The position numbers were made by a program, and so were the translations under genes. 64,000 bases of DNA from Lycorma delicatula (lineage: Eukaryota > Arthropoda > Insecta > Hemiptera > Fulgoridae): NCBI RefSeq assembly GCF_047948215.1, contig NC_134456.1, positions 194,973,034 to 195,037,033 of the forward strand. The letters are read 5' to 3'. A model generated the notes under the pieces. That model made no database searches, was not told the DNA's origin, and saw only the letters and a program-made list of their open reading frames with translations. Shown here piece after piece: positions 59,413-64,000 of this stretch (positions within the stretch are counted from its first letter, which is position 1; the number at the start of each line of letters is the position of its first letter).

Positions 59413-62400
59413 TATTTATTTTTATATCGTTTACAGATGAATCCCTAAAGCTGGGATTAAGAAATTTTTTAAAAATATAGCTTTAAACTCAGATCGCTCA
59501 TCTGACGAAAGAGTTTCTAGCGGAAAATCTAAGAATTTTACAGTATAAAAGAAAATTAAAAATAATATCGTTTATCAGTAATCTGCGCATCCTTTTTGGG
59601 CAAAAATCCCCGATTCCCATGGAATTGAGGACTGAACGGAATCCTACTACTTCGAAACAAACAACTCCGTCCAACGGTAAAACTGTAGAAACCGGTAACT
59701 CTGACGTAATAGGATAATAAATGACTTATTTGTGGACAAACCTGTCGAATCTGTTCCGTAAAAAAAAAAAGCTATTATCTAAGGAATTATTTTTCAAAGA
59801 TATTTCTCTCAATATAACAACAATTTGCAAAAAATACTGGATTTTGTAAACTACCCAAATGTTTAGGTTCTCCTAATTATTTCCGATGTGGTTTCTTATT
59901 CAGAAAAAAACGCCGCTGTTGTAATTTCACCCAGGTACAACACAAAATCTTCATGTTAAAACATTTTTAGTTCGAGAAAATAATTTTTGAAATCCAGTAT
60001 CGGCTAAAATTAGAAAATCCCGCTTTTTCTGGATGTTTAAAAAGGGAAAGAATAGAAATCGCAATTTTGTAAGAGGAAGGGAAAGAGGCAGTTTCATCCA
60101 AAATGATGAAATTTGCATAGATGTACAATGAAACAACAAACCAAAAATGAAAAATTATACATGACAGAAGAATTAAAAAATATATTTTAAAAAAACGTTT
60201 CTTTACTTTTTTTAGCTTTTATAAAAATTATTCACTCAAAACGTTCCTAACCGTAAAATAATTGCGAAATTCACTCGTGTAGGACTCCAGGCAAAATGGT
60301 CTTAATTTAATTTAAAAGTCATCAGAACTTTTTATAACTAAAATGACTCACTTTATTTTCCATTTATAATTCCTCTTTTTCACGTGAAATAATGTAAAAA
60401 AAAAAAACGTGAAATATTAATATAAATTCAATAAAAGAAATAAAATCTACCGAATAACTGATGATTGATGCTGGTAATCCAACGTAAAAACGACGATTTT
60501 TAAAAAACATAAATGTTGTAATTGTAATAATAGCACTGAAGAAGTGGCATGAAGGATCTGAAGATAGCTAAAACTACAAGAAAATAACCTCCAAAGGTTA
60601 TGAGAAAAAAAACTAAAAGAAAAGGAAAATTAACCCGGCCTAAAATAATATTGGAAAATATAAAAGCTCAAAACTATATGAAGCTGTAAAATCTGATAAA
60701 ATTCCAAACGACGTAATACATTTATGTATGTTAATAAAATTAAAAAAATAACCCTTTTTAGCCTAGCCAATACGTTAATAAAAAATAGAATTTATCTCTT
60801 TTCTATTAATCCTAAAATAATTAAACGTACAAAATTTCTTTATTGTTCATTTTTTTTTTTTTTTTAATTAATAAACTCTCAAGAATTCTAAAAATTTACG
60901 CACAATTTTAATTATAATTAAATTTTTTAAATCGATTCAGAAAGGATTATAACACTAAAAACTTAAAAGAAGATGATATAAAGTTAAGAACCTAAACAAA
61001 TTGAAGAGAGAATTAAACAAATCCAAGCCTTAACTCAAATAAAGTTGAATAATGATAATAACGCTTAGAACGGAAATTTTTAAATTGTTACTTGAATAAG
61101 CAAACGTTCCAAGGGACATCCAAAATTAACTATCTCAATAAGCTTAAATTTCTACTTTTAACAGAAGAAAACCACAAAATACAATTAAAGTATAATTATA
61201 AAATACATTTCCAAATAAATGGCTTCAATTAAATGAAAGAATCTTAAAAACAAAAACTAATAAACTTTCTTGTCAAAACTGGATGATTATATAATTCTGA
61301 TATGGTATTAAAGTGATAAAATGTATAAGTTAAGAAACTGCGTTGTTAATAGTAAAAAAAATAAATAAAACTGCAAATAATAAAAAACAAAAATATGTCT
61401 CTTATAAACTTGCGAACAGAAAGAAGTAAGATAAATATAATTCAGCCATGTTTACGACTGTTTAAAGATTGTAATACTTGACGCCGTAAATGACATTTAA
61501 GTTTTATATACTGGTTGCTGTATTTTTGCTACTTTATACTGTATTCCATATTACTAGACACACTAATAAATATTATACTCTACAATCTCCACTCTAAAAA
61601 GAGTTTTACGTTATTCACTAAGGTAGATAGGATATTCCTTCTCTCATTTCCTCTTTTACCTTTTCTATCTTTACTCTTCTTAGTCCCTTAGGAACTGAGC
61701 TCTGAACTGTAAACACTCCACACTCTACAGAGTATCACGTACACAAGGCACAGTCTACAAAGTATTTGACTCGATCACTCGTTTCCACCGGCCAGCAAAA
61801 TGTAAACATATCGTCGTCTTACGAAAACTGGTTATTGCAAAGCAAACCGACGACAGAACTACAATATACACTTATATAACAAAAGAAAGAAAATCAATAT
61901 AATTCAATATACTGGCTTAATATAACGAATTTCATTTTTCTTTTCTTCCATGCACCAGGCGTTTTTATTTTTTATTTTTTCTCTCTGGAGTTGAACTCAA
62001 TTCTTTTTTTTTTAAGATAATTTCTTTAAGGCGATCACAACTTCTACATCTCAGCTAAGTACGACTAAACGTTTCATACTAAATATTTATCACTAAATAA
62101 ATTATGTCCTTCTTTACAGAGCTTAAGATATAACAATTTACTTAATAAGACTTAATTGTTACGAGAACTTAATTAAATTATGAGAAAAAGCAATGAATAA
62201 TCCAGTGAATCTTTTAAAATACCGCAACAAATATACAGTAATTTCTTCCTTAAAATAAGAACAATCTGTTAGTACCTTCCTTTCACAACTAGCTAAGTAT
62301 TCTCAAGAGTAGTCTGCTAAAAAGTAGAACAGTTTTTTATTTTTATAAAATGGTTAAAAAACATTTTATTAAATCACGAAATAAAATTAATTGAAAAAAT

Positions 62401-63750
62401 TACTAGATAATAATTTAGTAAAAAGAGACCCAATATGTTATTTTTTCAACGATTCTATAAAATAGTATATAATTACACTATACTTATGAGTAAATGATTG
62501 CTGATCAGAAAATCAGAAATGAAATCTTATCAGCTATCGTAAACAGACAATATGAATTTCAAATATTCATTAGATAATGTAACACTAATTTTTATTTGTT
62601 ATGGATTCAAAACTGCGGGTGACTTTGGATTATAATTTTATCGAATTCGATAACTAATGAAATAATCAGTAGCTTTAATTTCCTGAGCGAACGAAGAAAA
62701 CATCAGCCTACACAAAATTTCGATCTATCCAAAACCAAAGATCCAAATTTTTAATATTATTAAAATAAATTAACACATATACACTTTAGTTTGTGAAAAT
62801 AAATAATAAAGCTTAACAGCAAGTTATATAACCGTCTACAAGCGTTAACATGCCATATTGACATATACCGGGAAGAACTCAAATATTATGCTACATTAAT
62901 GACAATCATTCGAGAAAGAAAATATATCTGTTCGCCTATTATGAACCGCAAATTTACCAGTGATAATGCGTTTAAAATCAACTAAATGTACCGTTATTGA
63001 AATTTTAGTTAATGATTTTAGCGGTGACTACCACAGCAACCGTCAACTTTTGACCTACCGATAGTATTTTAGTTTTAGCCGTTAATACGGTATTTTGATA
63101 TAGAGCATAAAGAAAGTCATAAGAACCGTTTACGAATAAAATTAAAATCTAAAGGAAGATGCCTATTTTGGTTTTTAAACAATCATCATCAGTAGATACT
63201 CGTACTTAAAAAGTTAGAAGAAAATATATTGAAAATACATACATACTACTATAAACTATAAAGTAGTACATACTATACTACTATAAATGAATGAATATAA
63301 AAAAAGATAAATTAACAGTGAAGAGAAAAAATACAACTCTTCCCTCCCTTTATAAAAAAAAGTAATAAAAAATAAAAATAGTTGCTAAACAAAGATTTAT
63401 ATAATATCATTCAAAAATTTCAAATGTAAAATAGAAAATAAGCTTAAATACACTCTACCACATAAACCTCTCACTCGGAATGGCCGAGTAAGACGTCTAA
63501 GTATTTTAGGCCGAATTTGCTAAATTCACTCTAAACTACTTAACTTTCATTTTCATCTTAAACTAAGTACCTTTAATTTTCGACTTTGCTTGTCCAAAGC
63601 TATATTTTATCAATTTTCATTTAAAAATTGTTTGTTTTTTTTTTAATTAACGGATAGAATATTCTTTGTGTTGTAACATATGTATGATGTTTTTATTTCT
63701 TTGAAAAAAAAATGATTATATATGTATAAAAATTAATTTCTTTAATAATA
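59413..63750. other. No gene seen
   Basis: More than 4 kb of AT-rich sequence. The minus-strand frame at 59951-60139 has no recognisable domain. Slightly GC-richer patches at 59580-59720 and 61620-61860 match nothing known to me. Confidence 0.4.
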
Positions 63751-63755
63751 ATTTT

Positions 63756-64000
63756 TCTTTCTACCGAATTTTCGGGAGTTAAATTGAATTTTCTTTACGT
63801 TTTGAGGTATGAGAATTACGAAAACACCATACACTTAAATTGAGGTTTCCTTATAGATTTATTTATAGGCTTATGTGTACGATTTATAGCTTGAAAAACT
63901 CCAAAACCGCGACATTAATTTCTTTGAAATTTAGGTATGTTGCAGTAGGGTATCTGAAGTTGTGCATGTGAAAATTTGTTGAAGATTAGTTGAGTCGTTT
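63756..64000 (-). repeat. Interspersed repeat X, copy 4, cut by the window edge
   Basis: On the minus strand: actaatcttcaacaaatttt, acaacttcagataccctact, catacctaaatttcaaagaa, then aaggaaacctcaatttaagt and catacctcaaaacgtaaaga. It supplies the block order that shows copies 1 and 3 to be interrupted. Confidence 0.75.

Noticed and set aside
60560..60750. Possible reverse-transcriptase fragment (YEAVKSDKIPNDVIHL)
   Set aside because: Only a handful of residues resemble the conserved block, and neither side continues it.
63470..63520. A-box-like word (tggccgagtaagacg) suggesting a tRNA or SINE
   Set aside because: No B box follows and the surrounding sequence does not fold as a tRNA.

Overview
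This 64 kb window looks like one piece of a large, AT-rich insect nuclear genome. The evidence is arthropod-type transposon families (mariner, Tc-like, hAT, pogo, several LINEs), two tRNA-derived SINE families, many AT, AC and AAT microsatellites, no operon structure, and no reading frame longer than about 150 codons. The SINE and LINE mix recalls hemipteran genomes, but the species cannot be fixed from the sequence. I found no convincing host protein-coding exon, functional tRNA or rRNA gene, CRISPR array or bacterial feature. The window is best read as intergenic or intronic DNA.

Layout. 0-5 kb: a hAT 5' end fragment, a pogo/Tigger DNA-binding relic, and a copy of interspersed repeat X split by about 0.95 kb of DNA that carries a TATA/TCAGT promoter-like unit (possibly a solo LTR). 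5-8 kb: a nearly full-length dead hAT element with recognisable inverted ends. Its catalytic region has been replaced by two adjacent perfect or near-perfect hairpins. 8-15 kb: two different LINE C-terminal relics and another copy of X. 15.7-16.9 kb: a complete but dead DD34D mariner. 17.6-18.0 kb: repeat Y. 21 kb: a full-length SINE-A with 17-bp target duplications and a LINE reverse-transcriptase fragment. 23.8-25.0 kb: a Tc/mariner relic interrupted by a 322-bp foldback MITE. 25.7-31.5 kb: three copies of SINE-B and one SINE-A. 32.5-33 kb: a hairpin and a Helitron-like repeat. 37-38 kb: a LINE RNase H/zinc-knuckle relic. 41.6-43.9 kb: a cluster with a 115-bp tandem repeat, repeat Y, two copies of an element tail ending in TA microsatellites, and a LINE 3' relic. 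45.7 kb: a SINE-A with a hairpin substitution. 49.8-51.2 kb: a Tc/mariner element with almost perfect 31-bp ends and TA duplications. 51.7-52.0 kb: another X copy holding a LINE 5' leader fragment. 55-56 kb: two more SINE-A copies. 57.4-58.2 kb: a 5S rRNA-like relic and a 507-bp inverted-repeat element. 63.8 kb to the end: a further X copy.

No genes here act together as a pathway. The history shown is repeated transposon arrival, nesting and decay. The least ordinary signals are short-loop inverted repeats that appear to have overwritten older sequence (template-switch-like scars), the nested MITE, and the 5S-like relic. I did not find a convincing new biological system.
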